64,000 bases of DNA from Notolepis coatsorum (Eukaryota; Chordata; Actinopteri; Aulopiformes; Paralepididae). The stretch lies in NCBI GenBank assembly GCA_963971535.1, contig OZ020588.1, positions 120,853,505-120,917,504 of the forward strand. The letters run 5' to 3'. Made by a program: the position numbers and the translations under genes. Positions within the stretch are counted from its first letter, which is position 1. Each line of letters opens with the position of its first letter. Of the stretch, positions 32,250-42,475 are shown in pieces. The notes below the pieces were generated by a model. That model saw only the letters and a list, made by a program, of their open reading frames with translations. It was not told the DNA's origin and did no database searches.

Positions 32250-32620
32250 CGGGTTAGCTGCCTGGGCCCGGCTAGCTACAGGGCCTATGCTAGCTGCAAA
32301 GGCTGCATTAACATAGAGGCTGTGCTAACAGCCGGGGCCAAGCAAGCAGACTAGGGCCATGCAGAGGGACTGGATTAGCTGCCAGGGCATGGCTAGCTAC
32401 AGGGCCTATGCCAGCAGCAAGGGCTGCATTATCATAGAGGCTGTGCTAGCAGCCGGGGCTAAGCTAGCAGACTGGGGCTCTGCTGAGGGACTGGGTTAGC
32501 TGCCAGGGCATGGCTAGCTACAGGGCCTATGCCAGCAGCAAGGGCTGCATTAACAATAGAGGCTGTGCTAGCAGCCGGGGCAAAGCTAGCAGACAGGGGC
32601 CATGCTGGTAGTAGAGGCCT
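32250..32620. repeat. Internal GCTAGC-rich repeat block 2
   Basis: About three copies of a unit of roughly 115-120 bp related to block 1, with GGGCATGGCTAGCTACAGG and GCATTAACATAGAGGCTGTG. It is followed by AACAGGGGAGCTAAC repeats to about 32770. Confidence 0.8.
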
Positions 32621-32851
32621 AACAAGCTGCAGGGGAGCCAAACAGGGCTAACAGGGAAGCAAACAGGGGAGTCAACAGGCTAACAGGGGAGCTAACCGGG
32701 GAGACTAACAAGCTAACAGGGGAGCTAACCGGGGAGACTAACAAGCTAACAGGGGAGCTAACAGGGCTAGCAGAGGGGAACTAGAGGGAACAAGAAAAAA
32801 AAAAGGCAAACTCAACATACACCGTCTGTGCTGGCTGGGGTCGTTGATTTG

Positions 32852-32861
32852 GTGGGGTCGT
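32852..32861 (-). other. Self-priming primer-binding site of the LARD-like element
   Basis: On the minus strand the 5' LTR is followed by GT and then ACGACCCCAC. This pairs over 10 nt with GTGGGGTCGT inside the LTR, which begins 32 bases after the TATA box. Confidence 0.7.
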
Positions 32862-32863
32862 AC

Positions 32864-34727
32864 TGTTATGGTTTGTAACCGACCCCAATCGCACAACACA
32901 AGACAGGTATGAGGGTAAGCCAAGAAACGGGCATTTATTGAAACAGAAGGAAAAAACGGCACTGTCCCTTTAAGGGAGAAACACAAAATACTGGAATAAC
33001 AAGAAGGGAAAGGTACAGTGCCTTTAAGAGGCGAGCTGGCTAAGGGGAAGGCAAGGGAAGTCAGGAACAGGGAGGAACTAGGGGGAACTGGACAGGGAGG
33101 ACTAGAAAGGGGAGAAGGGACAGAGGCCCGCGGAGGCGGGCTGGGGACAAACAGGGTAAGGCCTTGGAACAGGACGAGGGCAGGAGCTGCATACTGGAAA
33201 AGAGTAAACACACAGTGAGCAAATGTTCCAAAACACAATCCCAAGTGAAAAATATCTTCGTGTAAATACACAGTGAGAGTGAAGTCCAAAAAACAATCCA
33301 ATGTGAATAATATCTTCGGTGTGAAACAAACACACAGTGGGAGATGTAAAGTCCAAAAATATTATCCCAGTGAAAACAAACAAAGGCACACGCTGGGTGA
33401 GTGACTGTCTGATTAAAAAGGTGGTAATCTTCAGTGTTATAGAAACACACGAAAACGGAATTTGATCAAGACAGTCAGTAAAAACTCACCCAGACGTTTG
33501 TGCGCAAAGAGCGCTGGAACAGCAGCGGGGCGAGAGCGTCGCCACCGGGGAGCCGGCTGTCCGAGCGGAGGTCAGAGTGGTGCGCCACTGCTTGGAGTGC
33601 GCGCCGGTACAGAGAGACGCATCTGGAGTGCGTCTGCGTGGAGGAGCGTGCCAAGCTCGGAGGTCTGGATGATGCGCGTCTGCTGGGAGTGCGCGCTGGT
33701 ACGGAGGAGCGTGCCAAGCTCGGAGGTCTGGATGATGCGCGTCTGCTGGGAGTGCGCGCTGGTACGGAGGAGCGTGCCAAGCTCGGAGGTCTGGATGATG
33801 CGCGTCTGCTGGGAGTGCGCGCTGGTACGGAGGAGCGTGCCAAGCTCGGAGGTCTGGATGATGCGCGTCTGCTGGGAGTGCACGCTGGTACGGAGGAGCG
33901 TGCCAAGCTCGGAGGTCTGGATGATGCGCGTCTGCTGGGAGTGCGCGCTGGTACGGAGGAGCGTGCCAAGCTCGGAGGTCTGGATGATGCGCGTCTGCTG
34001 GGAGTGCGCGCTGGTACGGAGGAGCGTGCCAAGCTCGGAGGTCTGGATGATGCGCGTCTGCTGGGAGTGCGCGCTGGTACGGAGGAGCGTGCCAAGCTCG
34101 GAGGTCTGGATGATGCGCGTCTGCTGGGAGTGCGCGCTGGTACGGAGGAGCGTGCCAAGCTCGGAGGTCTGGATGGTGTCTGGGCGTCTCTGCAGCGCAG
34201 AGGTCTGGATGTGCGACAGGACGACTGCTGCGCGGAGGTCTGAAGTGGATCACTGGGATGCCTCCCGTGGAAGTCTAGGGAGCGCAGTCCAGTCTCTCCC
34301 TCAGGCAACGGCGACAGGAGGCGAAGGCTGGAGCACATCTTTACGCCGGAGATAAAAACAGCATAGACCGAACAGAGGACCTCCCGAGGGAGTCTTGATG
34401 AAAGAGCATATGATACCGAATGTTACGGCATGTTACAACACGACCCCACGAGGAACAGAGTGGAAGAGCCAGGTATTTAAAGCCCACAGGGGAACTAATT
34501 AGAATGCACCACAGGTGCGAGAGGTAATTGATAATCGAACTAAAAGTGTGAGTTCGGCACCAGACCAATCAAACACATAATGACAGGTAGTACAGGTGTG
34601 GCCACTGAGAGAAAACGAGAGTAAAGAACGAGAGGGTGGGGGCTAGTGAGAGTGAGTGAGAAGGGAATTCCTAAACAGTAGGCTAAAAGGAAGGAAAGAG
34701 TAGGTGAGCAGCGGACAAAACCTCACA
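32864..34727 (-). repeat. 5' LTR of the LARD-like element
   Basis: 1864 bp, nearly identical to the left LTR apart from three extra 63-bp units, a 7-bp indel near 32920 and a few substitutions. Confidence 0.9.
33638..34180. repeat. 63-bp minisatellite in the right LTR (nine units)
   Basis: Same unit as at 29766-30120, with nine copies here. The array lies within the predicted R region. Frames of 247-297 codons across it are repeat artefacts. Confidence 0.92.
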
Positions 34728-34732
34728 ATAGG

Positions 34733-35304
34733 TCTCTCTCTCTCTCTCCCTGCCTCTCTCTTTCTAACCCTTTTCTACTTTTCATTCCCTACAAATGCTG
34801 AAGTTGAAGTTGTTTGTAATTCACAGTTTATGTTCATTGATTTTTTTCTCTCTCTCTCTTTCTCTTTTTCATTTTCTCAAGGCAACACTCGATTTGCTGC
34901 TGCTAAAGGAAGCAACAGGGCCCTTTTCTCACCAGTTCCAGTGATTGCTTATTCCCAGGGTGATTTATATGTGTGCAGTCAAGTGAGCGGCCTGCATACA
35001 CACAGGGGATATGAGCAGGGGTGCAATCTGCTTTGAATGTGAGGAGAGAGGAGTAATCATCACCTCGCTAATATTCACACTGGAGATGATCTCTCTATGT
35101 TTTATTAAAGACGAGGGCAGGGTGTATTCATTCACTGTCTTACAAAGAAGCAGGTGAGGCAACTGACTGAAACAAAGACGTTAACCTCGAGTCAAACGTA
35201 AAATGTGTAATTTTCTGCTGCTAGGGGTCTCTCACTCAAAACAATAACAAAAGATGGTCGTCAAGGAGCGTGGGGTCATGGAAATTGTTGTCTTCATTGT
35301 TAAA
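34733..35304. other. Unassigned noncoding spacer
   Basis: TC-rich stretches near 34732-34760 and 34847-34870; no gene or recognised repeat. Confidence 0.55.
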
Positions 35305-35522
35305 ATACACTGGTTAAATGGTGCATTTATATAGCTATTTTATCCAAAGCGCTATAAAATTGTGTTCCTCACATTCACCCATTCACTCACACATTCACAC
35401 ACAGATGGCAGAGGCAACCATGCAAGGTGCCAACCTGCTCATCGGTAGCAATTAGGGGTTAAGTGTCTTGCTCACGGACACATTGACACGTTGCCCGGGA
35501 GGAGCGGGAATCTAACCGGGAA

Positions 35523-36672
35523 GCGTGTATGCTTTCTACAACGCAGTTGGGTTTCCGGGTTCCTCTGATTGGCCACTAAGCCCACGTGACCCTACGATAT
35601 TACGCCCCCCTTATCGCCGCCAGTTATCGATTACGCCCGCGCATGCGCATGAGCCGCGACAAGCCCCTCGTAACGAATCGTTAAAAAAATATACTGTTAA
35701 CTGGAATATGTTGTTTCTTTACACATATGTTGGATTATGTACAAATCTAATCATGACATTTAAGACATGCATGACATACAGATATATATATATATATCTG
35801 ACTCTGAGCACCTGAAGACTGTGCTATTAAACCAGGAAGAGCAGCACTATGTCAGCAGAGTAGTACCGTAACGAATCATTAAAAAAATATACCGTTAACT
35901 GGAATATGTTGTTTCTTTACACATATGTTGGATTATGTAATTGGTTTGTCATGACAAACCAATAAAAAATCGCGCGACTCTGGCTTCATCAGAAAGATCT
36001 CCGAGAGGCATTCTATAAAGCTGGGAACGAGGTTAGTCCTTCTCAGCCAACCTCAGCGCGCGATTGGCTGAGGTTGAGTAAAATGACATGGTAAGCCAAT
36101 CAAAGGTAGAGGTGGGCGGGTTCATCCAGTGTCTGCACACAGCGCGACAACACAAGCCAGTCAACGTGAGACCGCGGTCCGTGTACGTTTTGATAGTTGT
36201 TTTGGTGGCCAAATAATCCAAAACTAATCCAACGAACAACACACGCGAGCATTCAATGACAGACCGCGGGTCCATGAGCGTTTTTGTTCACTCTAGTCTT
36301 GTGTTAGTTGTATGTTGCACTGCAGTAGTGGAGGCTCTACTCTGCTGACATAGTGCTGCACTTCCTGGTTTAATAGCACAGTCTTCAGGTGCTCAGAGTC
36401 AGAGATATATGTATCTGTATGTCTGCATGTCTTAAATGTCATGATTAAATTTGTACATAATCCAACATATGTGTAAAGAAACAACATATTCCAGTTAACG
36501 GTATATTTTTGTAATGATTCGTTACGAGGGGCTTGTCGCGGCTCATGCGCATGCACGGGTGTAAGCGCTAACTGGCGGCGATAAGGGGGGCGTAATAGCG
36601 TAGGGTCACGTGGGCTTAGTGGCCAATCAGAGGAACCCGGAAACCCAACTGCATTGTAGAAAGCATACACGC
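35523..36672. mobile_element. Mutator-like long-TIR foldback element
   Basis: Inverted arms of about 340 bp (35523-35863 and 36337-36672), nearly identical, begin GCGTGTATGCTTTCTACAA. They are flanked by a perfect 9-bp duplication AACCGGGAA at 35514-35522 and 36673-36681. Nine-bp duplications with long TIRs fit the Mutator superfamily. The 470-bp centre has no coding frame. It includes a second direct copy of part of the arm (35868-35940) and a 24-bp perfect palindrome (35940-35963). Confidence 0.85.
35940..35963. repeat. 24-bp perfect palindrome
   Basis: ATTGGTTTGTCA followed by its exact reverse complement with no spacer, inside the foldback element. Confidence 0.95.
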
Positions 36673-36720
36673 AACCGGGAACCTTCCTGAGCCACTCACT
36701 GTCGTCCCCGCTGCACTTTA

Positions 36721-38440
36721 ATGAGCTTTTAACTAGATTATTAACCTGCATCGTTTGAAAGCTACTGGCAGACTGGGGTACATCACACAAATCTCTGTAT
36801 TAATCAATACAATTAGCACATTGTATAGGAGTGTACATAGGATCCAGTGCCTTTAAGCAATTTATTAACATGTCTATTTACCATGTCTATTCTAGTTATC
36901 TTATTATTATTACTACCATTACTATTGTTTTATTGCACAATCGTAGCGGGCATGGCCAACCACATTTCACTGTATGCCCTGGTATGTATGTGATGAATAA
37001 ACTCTTGAATCTTGAAAAAATTGTTGATAAGTAGCTCAAAAGTGTTAGCACAGCAAAACTAATGATTACTGTTTCATGTAAGTTCCATTAGCACCATACT
37101 CTTACTCAGATTTTGGTGGTCTAACCTAGTTTGTTAGTTAGGGATTAGTCAATATTTCTAACTAGTAGGGTCTATTTAATATATTTGGTAGTTTATAGCA
37201 ATTAATTAAACTAGTTGTGCTAAAAGGGAGCTGTCAATCAAGTATAATCTGATCATGCCCCTAAAGAGCCATTCTGCCAATCACAGCATGATATCGGAGG
37301 CATAGCATTTTGTCACCCAAGGGTTAGGAAGGGGTTAAATGGGATATGAACATTGTTGGAAACATTTGGGATAATGTAAGTACACAACTCAACAAAAGAT
37401 ATGCAGTAACATAGGTGTGGTCGTTTTTAGAAATGTTTATGTGGAAATGTAACATAATTATATCTTTAGGTCAACAGCACAAAATGTTGGGTTAGTCACT
37501 TACAGTAGTGTTTTTCTTTCAGTCTGTAATACTTAGCTGACATTGTTTTCCATTGATGGAAGATTTTTCACGTCTTTGGACCACAGCAAATCACTGAATT
37601 TTATGTGAAATATATTGTTAAGATTAAGATGTAATCAAATTAAAGCTGTCCCCGAAACCTGTTTTTGGGATTCGAACTTCACCAGGGTTTTTTGAACGGA
37701 CGTTCGAACCATAGTTTTTAATCTTGCAAAAAAAATTGCTCCTAAAGACTTTTTCTGTTTCAGTACTGTCGAGTCTTGACTTTAGGCACATAGTGCACAT
37801 TTAGGAGTTATTCCTCCTTGCAAAGAACTGTATGCGCGTGGCAGGTCGAGGCTACCCTACTGCTGCGAACAATGTTGTGCATTTAACTCTTTCTTATCAC
37901 AGCAGAATACAAGACTGTCACCGACGCTGCACCACCTCAACGTTGGCCGCACGGTAATGATCAGGGTTTATCTACACAATGGTGTTATTTCGACATGTGT
38001 TAAGAGTACGTCACTTTAATCAAGTTCAGTTCGGTCGAACTATGTTTCATGTGCCTTTTTCGTGTGAATAATGTTCTATGCACTGATTTCTTTATAAACA
38101 TAGATTGATACTCTCTGTTGAGAGACGGGGGAGTCCCCCTAGTCCTAGTTTATTACAATATACACTTTTGGTTAGAATGGTAAAGTTACATGATGTGGTC
38201 CTGGTTGTTGATGTGGTGCCAGGTGATGTTTGAACGGCATCGGACAAGATGTTTGGGGGGGGGGGACACACACACACACACACAGGGTTTTTAGTTTTTT
38301 ATTTATTTTTGCTCGTTCTATTGTATGTCTCCTCTCGCCCAACAGGTCCTTAGCGTGGGGCTGTGTATATATTATGGTGCTATACTTCAGGGGAATCATG
38401 TTCAATCATACTGCAACCTGGTTGGACTATGGCTAACTTA
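36721..38440. other. Noncoding region with a LINE-like tail
   Basis: Near 36940-37020 the sequence AACCACATTTCACTGTATGC, followed by GATGAATAAACTCTTGAATC, looks like the 3' end of a fish LINE (CR1/L2 style). The rest is AT-rich without recognisable coding. A G run and CA run sit at about 38257-38284. Confidence 0.5.
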
Positions 38441-38508
38441 AAACATTTTGATATGGAATTCATGGGGGGCTTAATATCCATCACAAACGCACAAGTGTAC
38501 TGACATGG

Positions 38509-39024
38509 ATGAAGAGACAGGAGGTTGATGTGGCTTTGCTGAGTGAAACACATCTTTTGAAGGCTGACAGTGCTAAACTTGCGAACAAATTTGATCATAA
38601 TATAGCTTCCTCCTCTTTTAGCACGAGATCCCGGGGGGTAGCCATAGTGGCTAAGCGGAAGCTGAATATTAAATTAATAGATGTGTGGTCGGATGCTGAA
38701 GGACGAATCACTATAGCGAAAATGGAATACACTAACAGGAAAATTGCTCTTATAGCTGCATACGCCCCTAATGTGTATGAGGCACAATTTTATACTGCAC
38801 TCACTACAGAGATGCTGAAACTACCTGAGTACTCATTCATAGTGGGTGCTGATTTCAATGCCATGTGGGATCCATTGGTTGATAAATCCGGAGATGCAGT
38901 CACCCACGAGCAAAAGCAGGCTTCCGCGGCCCTACGCGGCTGGTCTAAAGACACCGGGGTTATGGATATGTGGTGGGTACTCAACCCAACCTCGCGAGAC
39001 CTCTTTCTTCTCTGCGAGACATAA
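38509..39024 (+). pseudogene. LINE endonuclease domain
   Basis: A 171-codon frame starting inside the domain (MKRQEVDVALLSETHL). It contains the ETH motif, GVAIVAKRKL, AAYAPN and [10 protein letters not shown], characteristic of L1-type apurinic endonucleases that nick target DNA. The N-terminal strand with the first catalytic Asn lies upstream and is garbled. The domain continues in another frame from about 39020 with the SDH motif. Confidence 0.87.
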
Positions 39025-40381
39025 GACTTTCTCCAGAATTGATTATGTCTTCTCCTCCCCTAGATTATTCGAGAGTTTTGACGTTGAACTGAAGCCAATT
39101 GCACTGTCAGACCACAAATACATCCTCCTTAAGGGTTCACTCAGCAAATTGACGTCTCGTGCCCCTAGATGGCGCTTTAACTCAACACTGCTGAAGAACG
39201 ATGAATTTAATCTACAATTTAGAGAGAAGCTCACTGAATTCATGCAGTTTAATGCTGGTTCGGTGCAAGACCCCAGAACTCTGTGGAATGCGGTCAAAGG
39301 ATTTATTAGGAGTAATACCACTCTATTTGCTTCCAATCTCCGCAAGGGGCGTCTCTCCAAGTTGGTGGAATTGGAAGGGCAGCATAAAACATTGATGTCA
39401 TCTATGCAGCACAAATATTCTAACCATCTGGAACTCCAAATTAAAGTGGTGAAAAAGGAGATAAATTCCATTCTGAGACAACAGTCTGAATTTCAAATGC
39501 ACAGAACAAGACAACACTACTACTTCCATGGCTCTAGACCTAGTCACTTACTGGCTATGAAAATACGGGCCAGCGATCAATTTGCGGATATCCCAGCCAT
39601 TAAGAACCAACAGGGCACCGACCCCAAGAAAATCAATGACACATTTCGCTCATTTTATTCTAACCTATACAAGTCAGAAGTGGTCCTTGATCACGCCAAG
39701 CTGGAGGACTATCTTGATCAGATTAACCTACCACAAATCTCAGAGGAGGACGCAAAGCGGTTAGCTGAACCTATCACACTGGAGGAACTCAGGGAAGCAA
39801 TTGTGGACATGCAGCGGGGTAAGGCTCCAGGCTGGGACGGCATCCCACCGGAGCTCTACACTGCGTTTTGGGATATACTTGGTCCCTTATTACTCTCAAT
39901 GATTTTACACTCAGTCGAGGAGGGCAATTTTTCCAGGGATGTCAATATGGCACTTATATCTGTTCTACTCAAGAAAGATAAGGACCCCACTGAATGTGGC
40001 AGCTACAGACCCTTAAGTCTCCTCAGAGCCGATCTCAAGCTATACGCTAAGGTGCTAGCCATCCGTCTTCAGAAGCATATGACATTTCTGGTTAACCCCG
40101 ATCAGACCGGCTTTATAAGAGGCCGGCTGGTCACGGATAATATCAGACGTTTACTGCACGTGATTGATGCCAGTAAGGATGTCGCCACCCCTACGGCTGT
40201 CATGTCCTTAGACGCGATGAAGGCCTTTGACAGATTGGAGTGGTCATATCTATGGGCAGTACTTAGAAGGATGGGATTGGGTGAGGGTTTCATTCACATG
40301 ATCAAAGTCCTCTACACAGCTCTTCTAGACAGGGGTGTCCTCTTAGCCCAGGACTCTTTGCTTTATCGCTCGAACCTTTAG
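38846..40381 (+). pseudogene. LINE endonuclease end and reverse transcriptase
   Basis: A 511-codon frame; real homology starts near residue 59 ([13 protein letters not shown], then [10 protein letters not shown], completing the endonuclease). RT motifs: [32 protein letters not shown] and [13 protein letters not shown] near residues 454-466, with both aspartates. A deletion and frame change near 40345 removes part of the following RT motif. The missing active-site box is in the next segment. Confidence 0.9.
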
Positions 40382-40416
40382 CTCACTACATAAGACAATC
40401 CCGGGTTATATCCCCT

Positions 40417-40641
40417 GTGTCGATTAAGGGCACACATCACCATATCAGCTTATACGCGGATGATGTACTCCTATTTATGCAGAATCCAGCCGCCTCTCTG
40501 CCCTACCTCCTCCAAGTAATAGATGACTTCGGCAGCCTATCTGGATTTAAGATCAACTGGCCAAAATCAGCCTTTCTTCCACTGAACGAGGCTGCGAAGG
40601 CAACCCTCCTTCCAGCAAATATTCTCATGGTAGCACTTTAA
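40417..40641 (+). pseudogene. LINE RT segment with YADD active site
   Basis: A 74-codon frame containing ISLYADDVLLFMQNP and FGSLSGFKINWPKSAF, the catalytic box and following motif of L1-type RT. A frame change near 40640 leads into the next segment. Confidence 0.88.
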
Positions 40642-40702
40642 ATGCCTGGGGATTGAAATATTCCCAACTGTCAACCAGCCAGTAAAGTATAACTACTCCA
40701 GC

Positions 40703-41251
40703 TTGGGTGACAGGATTACGAAGGACTTTGACAGGTGGTCCAAATTAAAGAACTCATTACAGGCCCGTGCCTCGATAATTAAGATGAATGTCTTACCTAG
40801 AATTAATTTTATCAGCTCCATGCTCCCGTTGTCCCCTCCTGTTGGTTACTGGCAAAAACTGCATTCTGCTGCATATAAATTCGTCTGGAATAACAAACGC
40901 CCACGCTTAAAGAGATCCACTGCACAGAGGAGTAAGCTCGACGGGGGTTTAGCATTTCCAGACTTTAAGTATTATTTCCAAGCTTACTCTCTAAGACCTC
41001 TTATCACTTGGTTTGACGCTCAAGCGGCTGTTTCCTGGCGCCCATTGGAGGAGGAGATGGTGTCCCCACACAGACTTCAAGATATTGTGTATACCAACAT
41101 CTCAATTAAACAATGCAAATTACGATTTGGACCTTTGATCACACATGTGATCCAGATTTGGCGTGACACCCAGAAAGCATGCACTAACCGTCATAAGTGG
41201 CACACGTACTCCCCGCTATTCAATAACAATTTTCTCCTCATTCGACAATGA
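40703..41251 (+). pseudogene. LINE ORF2 post-RT region
   Basis: A 182-codon frame with FDRWSKLKNSLQARASIIKMNVLPRI-type sequence and YKFVWNNKRPRLKRS, then GGLAFPDFKYYFQAYSLRP, all usual for L1/Tx1 ORF2 downstream of RT. Ends at an in-frame stop. Confidence 0.85.
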
Positions 41252-41293
41252 CCCATTAGATTCCCCATATGGGAGGGGAAAGGTATCCATTTA

Positions 41294-42031
41294 TTGAGGG
41301 ATATGTTCAATGACTCCGGTATCCGGTCCTTTCAGGACCTATTCAACGAATTTGATCTCCCAGGTAACACCTTTTTCTTTTATTTACAAATGAGGGCAGC
41401 ACTAAAGGCTCACGGAGTTCCATGGGACGCTCCACTAGAATGTCATCGGTTTCACAAATTCTTCTATGACAGAGAGACATCGAGAGGCTTCGTCTCTGAC
41501 TTTTATCGGCACCTACTTAATTCCTCATACAAAAACCTACCTTTAGATACGATTTGGAGAAAGGATATCCCTGAGTTGGATATAGACTTTGACTGGGATG
41601 CGGTATGGGAGAATATTAGGCTATCATCACGCAACCCAGATCACCAACAGATTCATCTACATTTTGTTCATAGAACTTATTTTACCCCCAGGCGATTGAA
41701 CTTGATGGGTCTCAGGCCTGACTCTCGATGTACCTTGTGTCCAGCCGGTGCCATTGGAACATACATGCATATGTATTGGGAATGCTCGCCTGTTGAGAGC
41801 TTTTGGGAAAATGTCACCACTCAGCTGTCAGAGATTTTCTCTCTAACTATACCGGCCTTGCCTTCAGTTTTATTGTTGAATGATGTTTCTCAACTGCCGA
41901 CCTCAGTAAAAATATTTCATATAATTTGTGCAAGTAGTCTAAGAAGTACTAAGTACAAGCATGGCAGTTTCATAAACTGCTTATGGGAACATTTGTTTTT
42001 ATCCCACATCAAAGTTAGTCGAAAATGCTGA
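41294..42031 (+). pseudogene. LINE ORF2 C-terminal domain
   Basis: A 245-codon frame ending the LINE. It contains the Cys/His motif CTLCPAGAIGTYMHMYWEC (CX2C...HX4C), typical of Tx1-like L1 C-termini. Homology stops at about codon 205 (DVSQLPTS), where unrelated tandem-repeat sequence begins at 41910. Confidence 0.85.
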
Positions 42032-42250
42032 TTCTGAGGACTTTGAAACTGAAATTACTCAAAAAGTACACAGTAAAATTATTTCATATAATTTGTACAA
42101 GTAGTCTAAGAAGTACTAAGTACAACCATGGAAGTTTCATAAACTGCTTATGGGAAAATATTTTTTTATCCCACATCAAAGTTAGTCGAAAATGCTGATT
42201 CTGGGGACTCTGAAACTGAAATTACTCAAAAAGTACACAGTAAAAATATT
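41910..42250. repeat. Tandem duplication of about 168 bp
   Basis: Two copies of a unit with ATTTCATATAATTTGT, AAGTAGTCTAAGAAGTACTA and ATCAAAGTTAGTCGAAAATG, starting near 41910 and 42078. The LINE 3' end is replaced at its left edge. Confidence 0.85.
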
Positions 42251-42339
42251 TAATCAGGCTTATTTTCATCTTATTTTCGCTTAGGTGAAAGCATTTATTT
42301 GCCTATCTCTGTTGTCTGTAATCGAAGACGTGTTTCTTA

Positions 42340-42475
42340 TGCCTTTAACCGGAGGCTTATTTTCATCCTTTTGCCTTTAATAGAAGGCTTATTTTCATCA
42401 TCTTGCCTTTAATCGAAGGCTTATTTTCATCCTCTTGCCTTTAACCGAAGGCTTCTTTTCACCACCTGTATTTCA
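42340..42475. repeat. Short minisatellite of about 32-bp units
   Basis: Four units of GGCTTATTTTCATC and CTTGCCTTTAA(T/C)CGAA, with a related partial unit at about 42258. Confidence 0.8.

Larger units (their letters stand above)
28999..34727 (-). mobile_element. Large non-autonomous LTR retrotransposon (LARD-like)
   Basis: Long LTRs at 28999-30664 and 32864-34727 start TGTTATGG and end CCTCACA. They are flanked by a perfect 5-bp duplication ATAGG at 28994-28998 and 34728-34732. The 2199-bp internal region has no gag or pol, only tandem repeats. Minus orientation is shown by a TATA box, an AATAAA signal, a purine tract at the left inner edge and a primer site at the right inner edge. The primer site is complementary to the element's own inferred transcript start, which suggests mobilisation by a Tf1/sushi-type partner such as a chromovirus; the partner is an inference. 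I do not recognise this family. Confidence 0.88.
35305..36720 (+). repeat. Common teleost dispersed repeat, split by a foldback element
   Basis: The left part (35305-35522) has AAATGGTGCATTTATATAGC, TATCCAAAGCGC, GGTGCCAACCTGCTCATC and TTAGGGGTTAAGTGTCTTGC. The right part (36682-36720) continues with CCTTCCTGAGCCACT and GTCGTCCCC. The foldback element at 35523-36672 lies between. Confidence 0.65.
38441..41909 (+). mobile_element. L1/Tx1-type LINE, ORF2 remnant
   Basis: A degenerate non-LTR retrotransposon with apurinic endonuclease, reverse transcriptase and a C-terminal cysteine/histidine motif in order. Four or more frame breaks and a small deletion before YADD disable it. No ORF1 is seen upstream, so it is probably 5'-truncated. 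Homology to the 3' end stops at about 41909. A second copy on the minus strand (47793-48700) carries the sequence that is missing here. Confidence 0.9.

Noticed and set aside
29766..34180. CRISPR-like array of regular repeats
   Set aside because: The repeats are directly adjacent without unique spacers, lie in an LTR and are in a eukaryotic genome.
33462..34355. 297-codon frame in the right LARD LTR
   Set aside because: Same 63-bp repeat artefact; several frames on both strands are equally open.
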